NCBI GenBank assembly: GCA_037127255.1
Contig: JBANSL010000008.1
Span: 8,675,396-8,739,395, forward strand
Direction: 5' to 3'
DNA from: Persicaria tinctoria
Taxonomy: Eukaryota; Streptophyta; Magnoliopsida; Caryophyllales; Polygonaceae
DNA length: 64,000 nt
The notes beneath the pieces were generated by a model. The model saw only the letters and a list, made by a program, of their open reading frames with translations, did no database searches and was not told the origin of the DNA. A program made the translations under genes and the position numbers. This document shows positions 22,977 through 32,946 of this stretch, in pieces. Within the stretch, counting starts at the first letter, position 1. The number at the start of each line of letters is the position of its first letter.

Positions 22977-23345
22977 GATGTTCACATTTCAACAGTTTTA
23001 TGCCCCAATTGTTTAGCCCAAAATTAACTTACACTTACAAGTTGGGCTACAGCTAGGGATACACCCATTAAGAAATTAACACAACAATTTGAACAAACTT
23101 AGCCCAAAACTATGGTTTGTATGATGAAAAAAGATGCATAGGCCCAAAACTATGGTTTGTATGATTTCACTTTCAATTCACCACTCCTTACATACTCCAT
23201 CATCTCACTTTTATAATTTGTCGTTTATTAATTAATAATAAGTACTATAAAATTACATATAAAAAAAACTTTAAAAAATGAATGGAGATGTGGTACTAAA
23301 AAATAGAAATAAAATAGTAAAAATTTATGAGTACATTTTCATGGA
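22977..23345. other. short AT-rich interval with MITE-like remnants
   Basis: Contains a direct repeat of AGCCCAAAACTATGGTTTGT-like sequence (about 23099 and 23141). It also has half of a Stowaway-like sequence (TACTCCATCATCTCACTTTT then TTGTCGTTTATTAATTAATA). No gene. Confidence 0.4.
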
Positions 23346-24502
23346 CACATTATTGTAGAGAGAGGGAGTCGGAATCTACCGTGGAGGAACTCCGTCGACG
23401 AACACCGCCCCATCAAACACAGCGCCTGGTCTCCGACCTGGCTTCTTAACCCATTTTCGGAGGCAAAAAAATACCTATTCGGAGGATGATAATCACCTCT
23501 TCGGAGGTCAAAAGCTATCCCAACCGGTGCATCCTGTCCGTTGGGGCTCTTATCCCGTTCAGCCTACCAGATCTGCTCGATCTTGGAGCCATCGTCATCT
23601 CAACCACGGTTCGTGTTCGTCGGTGACCCATTACTTGTGACAAACCCTCCTACGGGAGCACGATCCTGAAAATCCCCAAATTCAAACCCTAGGGTCGAAC
23701 CCATCAGCCTCAATCATCTCCTCCTTCCTCTGATTGGGCTGATTTCTATGCTTCTTTTGGGAGTCAAGCACCCACTTTATCGATCTCGACCTCCATCGGG
23801 GGGTTTAGGCTCCATCTTCGTTCTCGTCCGGCTACGTCTCGGACTCGCTTTCATTCTTCGATTCCGGTGGTGCCTCGTCTAGTCATCTTCTTGTGGGGCT
23901 CTCCGGTGTTGGGCTCGACCTCTTCGGCTTGGATCTGGTGTACTCGCTTCGGGGCCGCCTTTTTCTAGCCTTCGACGTCCGTGCCTCCTTTCGCCGGTGA
24001 TGCTGGCGGCGATCTGTTACTTCCCGTCTCTCCTGATGCGGGATTAGGGATGGCTTGTGTGGGCAATGGCTTCCTTCGGGCCCGATCCTTGTTCTTTGGG
24101 CCCAAGGTAAATCCTTGGGCCCAACGTCAGCCCGAAAATTAATTAAATAAAATAAAATCTTTTGTATTTACATAAATATTTTTTTATGTAAATACATTTG
24201 ATTGATTAAATTCCGAAAGGGTTTTTCGACCGGGTTTGTGTAAATTCCACTTGGGTTTCTAGTGCGTTCGGTTCGGACTTTGTGTGACTCTACGTTTGGC
24301 GTGACTGGATTTCTTCTTCGTTTGATGAGGTTCTGACAGTCGGAGTCGGGATAGGCTGGGTCGAGGTAGTGTGTATCGAGGCGTCTCCTTTCGCCGGAAG
24401 AATGTTTCCTTGGAGGTTCGTCTTCACTGCCCACAGGTGACTCCTGATGTGCCGCTGGCCTACGGTGCTGCTTTAGGGTGGTGCTTGGCTTCGTCCTTCG
24501 TC

Positions 24503-25226
24503 CAGTGGCGGACCTCAGTGCAAGCAAACCCAGCTGCCGCTGGGTAGAAAATTTTAGATTAAGTTAAAAAACAATAATCTTGCTTGGTATAAATAATTAT
24601 AATCTCAATTTATTTTTTTTTATTTTTTTTTTTATTTTTTTATTTTATTTATTTTTTATTTTTATTTGGACGTGGGGGGTTCCGAGGTTATCGACTAATC
24701 CCCCCACGGGTCCGGGCCCTAGCCTGCAAAGGACGCGAACCGGTTTAGCCAGGCGGCAAGCCACCAGGCAGGCTCACCCAAGCCAATGAAGGCTTGAGCA
24801 CCCACTAATACACAAATTGTGTAAGAAGTGGGATTTGAACCCTTGACCTCTTGCAAGGGCCACCTCTCCCTAACCACTAGGGCAAGGGGTCATTGGTATC
24901 TCAATTTATTTTTTAACCAAAACTCAAAAGATGGACAAAGAACATGATAGTTCGGTGAAGAGATATATTGCACTTTCTTTCCACCGTTGTTCTTTCGACT
25001 CCTAGGAATTGCATTTACAATTTTTTGTTTTCAAAATCTGAAAATTGATAGATTTTTTCATAGTTTGCTAGATTAGTTTAATCAATTAAAAGTTATAAAA
25101 AAACTCAAACAAGTTGTTACTGGCTTAGGGGTATGGTTTCCTTAATTGAATTTTTGGCCTGTAAAATTGTGTCTTTACCATTAATATTTTCGCTCACCTA
25201 GCTTTGGAACATTAGATCCGCCACTG
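24503..25226. mobile_element. non-autonomous hAT element, TSD ccttcgtc
   Basis: Ends CAGTGGCGGA and TCCGCCACTG are perfect inverted repeats. The 8-bp sequence ccttcgtc is present at 24495-24502 and 25227-25234. An 8-bp TSD with CAGTGGCGGA termini is diagnostic of hAT. Without the SINE nested at 24619-24897 it is about 430 bp. No transposase remains. Confidence 0.93.
24619..24897 (-). mobile_element. tRNA-derived SINE nested in a hAT
   Basis: The TSD atctcaatttatttttt occurs at 24602-24618 and 24898-24914. On the minus strand it begins CCTAGTGGTTAGGGAGAGGT (A-box-like), then GGGTTCAAATCCC (B box), a body ending CGATAACCTCGGAACCCCCC, and a T/A-rich tail. The B box, pol-III-like head and long TSD support a SINE. 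It is homologous to the forward copy at 62518-62751. Confidence 0.88.
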
Positions 25227-25435
25227 CCTTCGTCTACATCCTCGTCCTGTTTCGGTTGAGTTGTATTTAGTTTCGCTAGTTGTAGAGTTCTTGCTTGTAT
25301 TTTGCACCATATTTGTATTTTTTTGTTGTTTAGACGGTTTTCCGTCTGCCAACTTGTCGGTTATCGAGGTTCAGGTATGTCTGACCTCGAATTTTTACCT
25401 AATAAAAAACATAAAAATAAAAAATAAAACAGTAA

Positions 25436-25779
25436 TATGGATTCAGGCCTGACGACGATGGCCCTACGCTTCCGAACCTCAGCTGAGCTCCATAGCCGAG
25501 CCGCGGTCCATGGGCAACGCTCATGGTGAGGTTAAACCCTAATCCACGGCCTAGTAGTTTGGCTACATGCATGTTGATATCAAATGCTGGTTTTAAGCTG
25601 ATCGAGAACATTTATATATACTCGATCATTCGTAGTCGTTTAATATATACACAGTACATAGGCTACATTGCGTGGGATGAGATTACTAGACCAACTCCAA
25701 GGGCTCTTGATATCATGGTCTTGGGATTAAGTGCATGTCCGAAACCAATCTCTCGCTTGTGGCTAAACTTAGTTGGAGG
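25436..25779. other. intergenic sequence, nothing recognised
   Basis: A 340-bp stretch of mixed composition between two transposons, without ORFs or repeats that I can assign. Confidence 0.35.
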
Positions 25780-25911
25780 CAGGGAAGGACCCAGGGTGGG
25801 CGGGGCTTTGCTGCAGCCCACTCCAAAATGGGCTCCAAAATCTAAGAAGTTATATAATTATAAGTAGCAGATATCACAAAGCTTGAGTAGGCTAGATGGT
25901 TGCTTCATTTG

Positions 25912-25913
<2 letters not shown>

Positions 25914-26002
<89 letters not shown>
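25914..26002. repeat. (TA)n microsatellite
   Basis: About 44 uninterrupted TA units. Shorter TA runs flank the MULE-like element at 26121-26136 and 28174-28197, which suggests the MULE inserted into a TA-rich target. Confidence 0.95.
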
Positions 26003-26004
<2 letters not shown>

Positions 26005-26143
26005 TGACATAATCTCTGTGAGGAGTACAGGACCAAATGAAAGTTGATTCAGATTCTGTGAGGAGTACAGGACCAAATGAAAGTCGATTAAGATTTAAAA
26101 TAAAAAGAAGGACAAGGGCCATATATATATATATATAGAGTAT

Positions 26144-28168
26144 GGATCATATGTACTCAAGCCTTATTGAGTATCAAGTACTCACATCTAGGCCATTGAT
26201 CTAAAGAAAATTAAGGGTTAAGATTATGCCACATAAGGGGGTAACTTTGTAAAAAAAATAAAACTTCACACCCCCCATTTCAATAAAGGCGCGTGTATCC
26301 CTGTGTACTTTCTATTTTTCAGTTTTCAACGTAACCCTAGAGAAGACCATGGACAATCGCCGCACACCATGGAGCCATCTCCTCCAGTCTCCATCGCCAC
26401 ACCTCCGACCAAACCATCTCCTCCAGTCTCCAGCACCCGCCGGCGTCGCCGATCAACCCCTTCTCTTATCATCCTTTCCTCCCTCCTTCTCTCCTCCATT
26501 GATGGTGTGAGGTAATTTTTCAAAAATCCCCAAATTCATGATTCTTTGGATTTTCGATTGTTCGATTCTCTGGGTTTTCGATTGTTCGATGTTCTGGAAC
26601 TACCCACTCCAAATCCCTACCCAACAATCGAGAGAAAAAAGGTGCGGTGAACAGCGAGAGAGGAGGAGGGTTTCGATCTGAATAGGGCGGCGATTGTGCG
26701 AACCGTTGTGGCTCAGGTGACATCGTGTGTGACAGATTGTTCGGCGGGCAAGCGAAGGCGAAGGCGTTGGCTTCCGGCGAAGGCGATGGCGGAGCAGGCG
26801 ATGCGAAGGAGATGACGGAGCGGCGAGGGCGACTTCCTGATGGAGGATTTGCAGTGGATTTGGAGTGGGCAAACCTCGAATTGAACTGGCGAGCGGCGAT
26901 TGGAAGCCATGGGCAAGCCTAATTGAATTGGCGAGCAACGAGGAGGCCGAATCGAACTGGCGAGCGACGAAGGCAGTGCAGGTACTAATTCTTCCTTCTT
27001 TCGCTTCCGCTTCGAAGCCATGGCTACCACTTCTTCCTTCTTCCTTTCTCTTTTCCCTTTGATTCAACTTCAAGTACTCAATTGAAATTGAAATCAAGAG
27101 AATTACAGTACTTGCCCTGACCATGACCTGTTGAAATTGAAATCGATAGGTTGCTCAAGAGGGCTTTTAATGTAGATATTGTAATTTAGCTTTTGGGTGA
27201 ATTCAAAGAGGCCACTATATTGTAATTATGATTTCCATGGTAGTGCAAATTCGGTTGAGTTTTGTATACTTCCGTGGTTAGGTTTTCAGGTGTCCTAGTT
27301 GAATATCGTTTCTCGCCTTGTGATTGTTCTATTGACCTCATTTAAAATATAGAATGTAACTTTCTAGCATGAATTGGTCCTTTGTGGCATCAGGTTTTTG
27401 ATTGAAATCAGTGTATAGAGTTTGAATAACTCAGCTTGCATTTAGAATAATATATTAACACTTTCGAATAATCTATCGATACGATCGAATGATCCTATGA
27501 TACCATTGCATAATCTATCGATATGATCGAATAATATATCGATACGATCGAATACTCGTGTGAAACCATCGAATAATATGTAGATACGATCGAATAATCC
27601 TGTGATACCATCGAATAATCTAGCGATAGCATCACATAATCTATCGATACAATCAAATAATGAAACAACCCAAATCACAAATAATGAAAAAACCCAAATC
27701 TTGTCGATGCCATCGCATAATCCGTCGATACGATCGAATAATCCAGATATACCATCGCATAATCCGTCGATACGATCGAATAATTCAGATATACCATCGA
27801 ATATACGATCGAATAATCCAGATATACCATCGCATAATCCATCGATACCATCGCATAATCCGTCGATACGATCGAATAATCTAGATATACCATCGCATAA
27901 TCCGTCGATACGATCGAATAATCCAGATATACCATCGCATAATCCGTCGATACGATCGAATAATCCAGATATACCATCGAATAATGTTAAGAGAGTGCAT
28001 CACACACACCCCCAATTCAGCAACTTGTCAAGAAAAAACGTGGGTCCCACCATTTTTTCAATTAAAAAAAATGTAAAATTACCTTTTAATCTCAACCACC
28101 CATTTCCTTTAATCAATGGCCTAGATTTGAGTATTTGATACACAATAAGGGGTGAGTACTCCGGAACC
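26144..28168. mobile_element. MULE-like element with ~100-bp TIRs carrying filler and a minisatellite
   Basis: The left 100 bp (GGATCATATGTACTCAAGCC, TTATTGAGTATCAAGTACTC, TCTAGGCCATTGAT) is the imperfect reverse complement of the right end (ATCAATGGCCTAGA, GAGTATTTGATACACAATAA, GGTGAGTACTCCGGAACC). Long TIRs without a transposase fit a non-autonomous Mutator-like element. The interior holds a C-rich, coding-like stretch (26330-26520), a region of bidirectional open frames (26600-27060), a possible captured gene piece that I cannot identify, and the 42-bp minisatellite. The TSD is obscured by flanking TA repeats. Confidence 0.7.
27445..27990. repeat. 42-bp minisatellite built of two 21-bp half-units
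   Basis: The unit CGATACGATCGAATAATCCAG plus ATATACCATCGCATAATCCGT recurs with exact 42-bp spacing at the right side (for example TCCGTCGATA at 27901 and 27943) and in more diverged form from 27445. It is AT-rich and contains CGAT/ATCG palindromes. In the forward frame from 27602 the 42-bp unit translates to NNPDIPSHNPSIRS. Period divisible by three keeps the frame open, which by itself does not show that it is coding. Confidence 0.92.
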
Positions 28169-28336
28169 AACCCCTATATATATATATATATATATATTTC
28201 CTTTATTAATTTTGTTTCTAGGTGTGTATATTTATGGTACATACGTGATATTAGTAACTTTTAAAATTTTGTTCATTGTATAAGGGTATTTTAGCCTACC
28301 CCGATTTTCAATCCTGGTTCCGTGCCTGGCTGGAGG

Positions 28337-28599
28337 CTGCTGAGCGGCGAGGAAGGTACATGGACGGACATCCTTGTCAAAGCGATAGGCATCTTCTAGG
28401 GCTTCGCGTATTTGGGAAAAGCATATAAAGCAACTAATGTTGTTATCTGACCAGACGTCAACGCCATCAATAGCAGGAGGGCCGGACTGATTGACCCACG
28501 TTTGGTCAGGTCTATCTCACGTACTATTATCAACGCCGTCAATGGAAAATATGAAAGTGGTCGTGGGAGATTGAGATTGATGGTGCTACAAACTCTCCA
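28337..28599. other. unassigned sequence between hAT and LTR-like repeat
   Basis: Contains a direct repeat of AACGCCATCAATAG/AACGCCGTCAATGG (about 28459 and 28531) but no ORF of note. Confidence 0.3.
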
Positions 28600-29260
28600 A
28601 AATGTGTGTAATTTGATTCTGGAATCTCACCTATACTTATTACCTCAAAGTGACGACAGATGTTCCTAATTACCTGCAAGTCTAACTGAGATGGCGTTAT
28701 AATTGGTTCGTGCGTTTAGGGTCCAGGTAATCTCTGCGATGCCTTTAGCTCGCGATCAGGTAATCACTGTTCAACTGTCGTCTTTAGAGGAAGTTGTTCA
28801 AGTGATGTTCTTACTCCAGAAGCGTTCTTCTCCGATCAAAAGACCTCAAGAACTTGACTCCGGGAGTTTTAGGTCAGGGAGGATTGTAAAGCTCTATTCT
28901 TTATCTCTTCAATCAGATGCTTTTGTCGTGGGTTTATAGGGGCCTTAACCTAGTAGCTGGCTGGCGATCTCTTGGGTTGATCGAGGACACGTGTAACACA
29001 TGCCCCCGTGCCTAAGCTTTAGGCCTTGGAGGGGATGTCAGCGAGGTGAGCTACACCCAGTGAGCTGCTTAATGAGGTGTAAAGTGTTAATGATCGCGAT
29101 GCATAAACATTCTTGTGATTGTCTGCTTCGCGACCTTCCGTGGGTATTTGAAAACGGTTTGCTTTAATTAATGTCTTATGTTCCTTTTTATTTGAGGGGT
29201 AACCTATTTCTGATGTCATAAGTCATATTTCTTTAGGGGGTGATTTTCTATGGCATCGTC
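28600..29260 (-). mobile_element. diverged LTR-like repeat, reverse copy
   Basis: The sequence CACCTATACTTATTACCTCA, TTCTTCTCCGATCAAA, CTCCGGGAGTTTTAGG and GAGGACACGTGTAACACATG matches, in the same order, the reverse complement of 31740-32490. The partner copy carries a TATA-like CTATAAATACCCC and leader, suggesting both are LTRs of one retrotransposon family inserted in opposite orientations. Boundaries are approximate and no TSD was found. Confidence 0.55.
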
Positions 29261-30354
29261 AGTGTGTTGTCTCCGTGTTATCTGAGAGGTCAATTAAGTT
29301 TCAAAAAAAGTAGCTTTTGTCACATGTTGGATCAATCCTTAGCTTCTCACCTAGAAATCCAGATTTTTGTCCACATAGACCTTACTGGGTGGTGATTCAA
29401 CAGAGTTTGACACCACTCAAATCATTACCTTTTACAAAATAACGGGATTTGAACCGTTCTAAATTTGACTCGATTCTAAATTTGGGTTAGACCTTAAAAT
29501 AAACTGACTCGTTTCTAAAATCTGGTTAGACCTTAAAATTGCACATACTCGACTTGTTTACAAAATGAACGAGTTTGAACCGAGCTTTTTTGAGCTTAAA
29601 TCGAGTCAATCCGAGCTTTATATAATTATATTGAATTTAAAAACATTATCATGTCCAACTCATTAATTAATGAAAAATCGAGTAAAATCTAAACCGATTA
29701 ATCTATTTAACTCATATAATAGCCCTAATTATACGAAATAGGCGAAAACTAGACTCGACACCCACTTAATTTTAAGTTTGGACGAAAAATAATAATGTAC
29801 GGAGTAGTATAAAGAAAAGGCCTCATTCATACGCATGAGTGACATCATTACAGTGTGGGTCCGTCCAACTTTATAAGAGGGTAGTGGAGTAGAACAAGAG
29901 TGTGTCTGTGTCTCTGTTCTCTCTCTCTCGTTAGTGGAAAAATGGGGATAACAAAAAATACACATGAATATAAATGATGATAAAAACTTTGGCCACCCAC
30001 CTCCCATTTCAATTCACATGGCGTGGCCTCCTCCCACTACCTTCTATCCCACACCTTTTCCTTATTTTATCTACTTTTTTCTTATATAATTAAATGATGA
30101 TAATGATGAAAATAACAGTCTTATATTATAAAATAAGGGAATTTTTTAGGCTATGTTTGGAATAAATAAATTCTCATTTATTTTGAGATTTTTTTATATT
30201 CTAGAATAAAACATATCTATATCACTTTTTACCATTTAAAGATAAAATCTATTTTTTCAACATTAATTAGATTATCACTTTATCTATACACACCCTTAGA
30301 GCATGTCAGATTCTCCATCTTGAGTTTTTGAAGAATATTGAGCATGTTTTTATC
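29261..30354. other. AT-rich intergenic sequence, no gene recognised
   Basis: Contains repeated phrases around GACTCGTTTCTAAAAT(C/T)TGG-TTAGACCTTAAAAT (29465-29540). There is also a GAGCATGTCAG/GGCATGCTC pair (30300 and about 31630) that may be ends of an older MITE enclosing the element at 30365, but its flanking triplets do not match. Confidence 0.35.
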
Positions 30355-30364
30355 CAATAGTTTC

Positions 30365-31430
30365 GAATTTTTTTTCAAAATATTCACTCAAAAATAAATA
30401 ATTACAAAAATATTCACACTTTCGAACTATTTACGAAAATATTCATTTTTGTCAGACTGGACAGAAAAACGCGGTCTCAAACCGCGTTTTATTCATAAGG
30501 TTAAAATCTGAAATTGGGTGAAAATGGTTGAAAAAAAGCTAAACAAAAGACGCGGTCTCAGACCGCGTCTCTTGATTTTTTTTTTTTTTCTAGAAAAATT
30601 GAAACGGGGAAGAAGCCCGGAGGGAGGCGGAGGAGAGAGGAAGGGGAGGAGGGAGGGAGAGGAAGGCCGGTGGGAGGCGGAGGAGAGAGGAAGGGGAGGA
30701 GGGAGAGAGAGGAAAGGGCCGGAGGGAGGCGGAGGCGGCAGGCGGAGATCTGGGGCGGGAGAGGCCGGAGGAGATCTGGTGGAGAGAGCCGGAGGTGCCT
30801 GGATCCGAAACGGGGCTCCCATGGCCGCCATCACCTTGCCTCCTCTATGGCTTCATTTCCCGAGCCTGGACCCTCCCATGGCCGCCATCGCCTCGCCTCG
30901 GCGGAGATCTGGTCGAGAGAGCCGGAGACGCTTGGATCCGAAATGGGGGCTCCCATAGCCGCCATCACCGTCGCCATCGCCTCCTCTATGGCTTCCCTTC
31001 CCGAGCCTGGATCCCTCCTCTCTCCTCCGCCTCCCTTCGACCCTTTCCTCTGTCTCCCTCCGCCGGCCGCCTCTCTCCTCCGCCTCCCTTCGACCCTTTC
31101 CTCTGTCTCCCTCCGTCGGTCGCCTCTCTCCTCCGCCTCCCTCCGGCCCTTTCCTCTCCCTCCCTCCTCCCCTTCCTCTCTCCTCCGCCTCCCTCCGGGC
31201 TTCTTCCCGATTTCAATTTTTATGGGAAAAAAAAATAAAAAAAAATCAAGAGACGCGGTCTGAGACCGCGTCTGAGACCGCGTTTCAGATTTTAACCTTA
31301 CGAATAAAACGCGGTCTCAGACCGCGTTTTTCTGTCCAGTCTGACAAAAATGAATATTTTTGTAAATAGTTTGAAAGTGTGAATATTTTTGTAATTATTT
31401 ATTTTTTAGTGAATATTTTGAAAAAAAATT
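30365..31430. mobile_element. MULE-type inverted-repeat element, TSD caatagtttc
   Basis: caatagtttc flanks the element at 30355-30364 and 31431-31440; a 9-10-bp TSD is Mutator-like. The left 400 bp is an inverted repeat of the right 400 bp, from AATTTTTTTTCAAAATATTC through a GTCAGACTGGACAGAAAAAC block and GC palindromes to the purine-rich GAAGCCCGGAGGGAGGCGGA. The middle (about 30770-31015) is a tandem duplication with a 132-bp offset (GATCTGGT at 30773 and 30905) of GC-rich, coding-like sequence. Open frames through it are compositional and have no recognised domain. Confidence 0.85.
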
Positions 31431-31709
31431 CAATAGTTTCCCCATTACATTCTCTAAAATAGAGAATGGGGAGAAAGAATGGGCATATATATTTTTACCT
31501 AAATTTGGAGAAAATTCTATCTATTTTGGAGTTAACTCTATAATGGAGTAGCGGCTGGAATTTAGCCAAAAAAATTCAGAATACATGATTTATAATTCTC
31601 AAATAATTTTATAGAGAAATTGTTGGCATGCTCATGGTTTGATGTCTACTTATTTTTACAAATTACTAGTATTGAAATTCTTTTCTTTCTATTTATTTTA
31701 ATATGCGTA

Positions 31710-32500
31710 TAAACTTATTGATCATATTGATGATGTTATGGAAAATAGCCCCATTAATAAACAGAGAAGAGACGTCATAAATAGGTCACCAAACGCAAAG
31801 ATCATACACGGAGCATATATAACATCAGCCATCACGATCAAAACTCACAAGACAATGAATCCTCAAGCCCCCTATCACCCAACGCGGATTGTAGACCCTC
31901 CAACAAAAGGACAAATGGATCGTGATCAGGGCCCCGAATACTCACATACATACCATTTACGCTAAGGAAACGTATAAAAGCCCCACGTCATCCCGCCCTG
32001 CACCAAGAGCAAGCAGCTCGTTGGCCAAACACCTCCCCGCTGACATCACCACACATAACGTCACAAACCCTCTAGCGTGAGGGCATGGGCTACACGTGTC
32101 CTCTGCCACACCACGAGGTCCCCAGCCAGCTGCTCGCCTAGCAACTCTATAAATACCCCCATAGGGCTCGAAGAAGGGGATACAATTTTAGGAAGAAAAG
32201 CAAGAGGTATGTAGTCCTCCCTAAGATAAAGTCCTCGGAGCTGAGTTCCTTGAACCTTTGATCGGAGAAGAACGTCTCTAGAACAAAGCTTCATTTGACA
32301 AACACCCTATAAAGACAACGATTGAACAGTGAAAATAGACTGCGAACAAAGCTTATCGCGAGGAACACATTATCATTAAACGTCAACTCGTAGCAAAGAA
32401 CTTAATTATATACGAATACCCTCCCCAGTTGGATTTGTAGGCAATTAAGGACATTTGTCGTCACTCGTCAACTTGAGGTAATGAGTATAGGTGAAAACGG
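31710..32500 (+). mobile_element. diverged LTR-like repeat, forward copy
   Basis: This is the inverted partner of 28600-29260. It contains ACGTATAAAAGCCCCACGTC and CTATAAATACCCCCATAGG, both plausible TATA contexts. A leader-like stretch with CGGAGAAGAACGTCTCT follows, and it closes near AGTATAGGTGAAAACGG. This is the organisation of an LTR U3-R-U5. No gag or pol remnants are adjacent, so it may be a solo LTR. Confidence 0.5.
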
Positions 32501-32698
32501 TTTACAAATCTCTCGAAATTTTGTATTTTTAAAAATTTTCATAATTATATTTAGTAAACTACTGTATTGCTTTTAGTTTTTTTTTCTTAAATTATAAATT
32601 TTTTAAGATGAAAACTTATAAATATATAAAAAAATATTCAAAATAAAAATATAATTTTATAATTCTTTTTAAAGGTTAATATAGTTTTAATAGATTGT
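32501..32698. other. AT-rich flank of the two-gene MULE
   Basis: Very AT-rich sequence without features. It holds the left target flank of the MULE at 32699. Confidence 0.35.
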
Positions 32699-32871
32699 AA
32701 AATTTTCCTTTTTGTTATCCACACGGCCACATATCGCCATCCGCACGGTGGAGGTCTCGGACTCCCAGACCGACAGGAAATGTGGAGGTGTCGGACTCCC
32801 AGACCGGCAGACGGCAAAGGCGGTGTCGGACTCCCAAACCTGCATCCAATGCCCGAGGTAAGTTCGAAGCC

Positions 32872-32880
32872 TATATATAA
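32872..32880 (+). promoter_or_regulatory. TATA box of the MULE transposase gene
   Basis: TATATATAA lies 67 bp before the ATG at 32947 and about 30 bp after the last of the three subterminal repeats. The TIR region therefore probably acts as the promoter, as in MuDR. Confidence 0.6.
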
Positions 32881-32946
32881 CAAAGCGATGCCCGAGTTAA
32901 ACTACAAAGATTTCGATTCAAAATACAAATTCTAACATCAGAGGAA

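Larger units (their letters stand above)
23350..25435 (+). mobile_element. non-LTR retroelement (shared 3'-tail family), interrupted by a hAT
   Basis: The right part (25227-25400) reads GTCTGCCAACTTGTCGG, then CTCGAATTTTTACCTAATAAA and an A-rich tail, the same 3' end as the copy ending at 9282. It continues leftwards across the hAT insertion, since the 8-bp TSD joins its two halves at 24502/25227. The C- and T-rich stretch from about 23350 (TAGAGAGAGGGAGTCGG) may be its 5' region. That left boundary is uncertain because no TSD was found. No long ORF. Confidence 0.55.
25780..28328. mobile_element. non-autonomous hAT element split by a MULE
   Basis: The left end CAGGGAAGGACCCAGG pairs imperfectly with the right end CCTGGTTCCGTGCCTG. 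Flanks are gttggagg (25772-25779) and gctggagg (28329-28336), an 8-bp TSD with one mismatch. About 365 bp of hAT sequence lies to the left and 160 bp to the right of the MULE-like element at 26144-28168. A (TA)n tract starts 134 bp inside the left end. Confidence 0.78.

Noticed and set aside
27445..27990. CRISPR-like array
   Set aside because: Repeat units are contiguous without unique spacers, and the genome is a plant's.
27602..28138. 178-codon repetitive frame (NNPDIPSHNPSIRS)
   Set aside because: Openness follows from a stop-free 42-bp repeat whose period is divisible by three. No start context or conserved flank was seen, so I list it as a repeat.
28703..28939. 78-codon frame as a small gene
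   Set aside because: It falls within the LTR-like repeat shared with 31740-32490 and is not conserved as a frame in that copy.
30493..31263. GC-rich frames of 113-197 codons on both strands
   Set aside because: They arise from purine/pyrimidine-biased inverted arms of the MULE-type element. Products are GER- or PPS-rich without any domain.
30300..31640. Outer MITE with GAGCATG / CATGCTC ends around the 30365 element
   Set aside because: Ends pair for only about 7 bp and the flanking triplets differ, so an element boundary is not supported.
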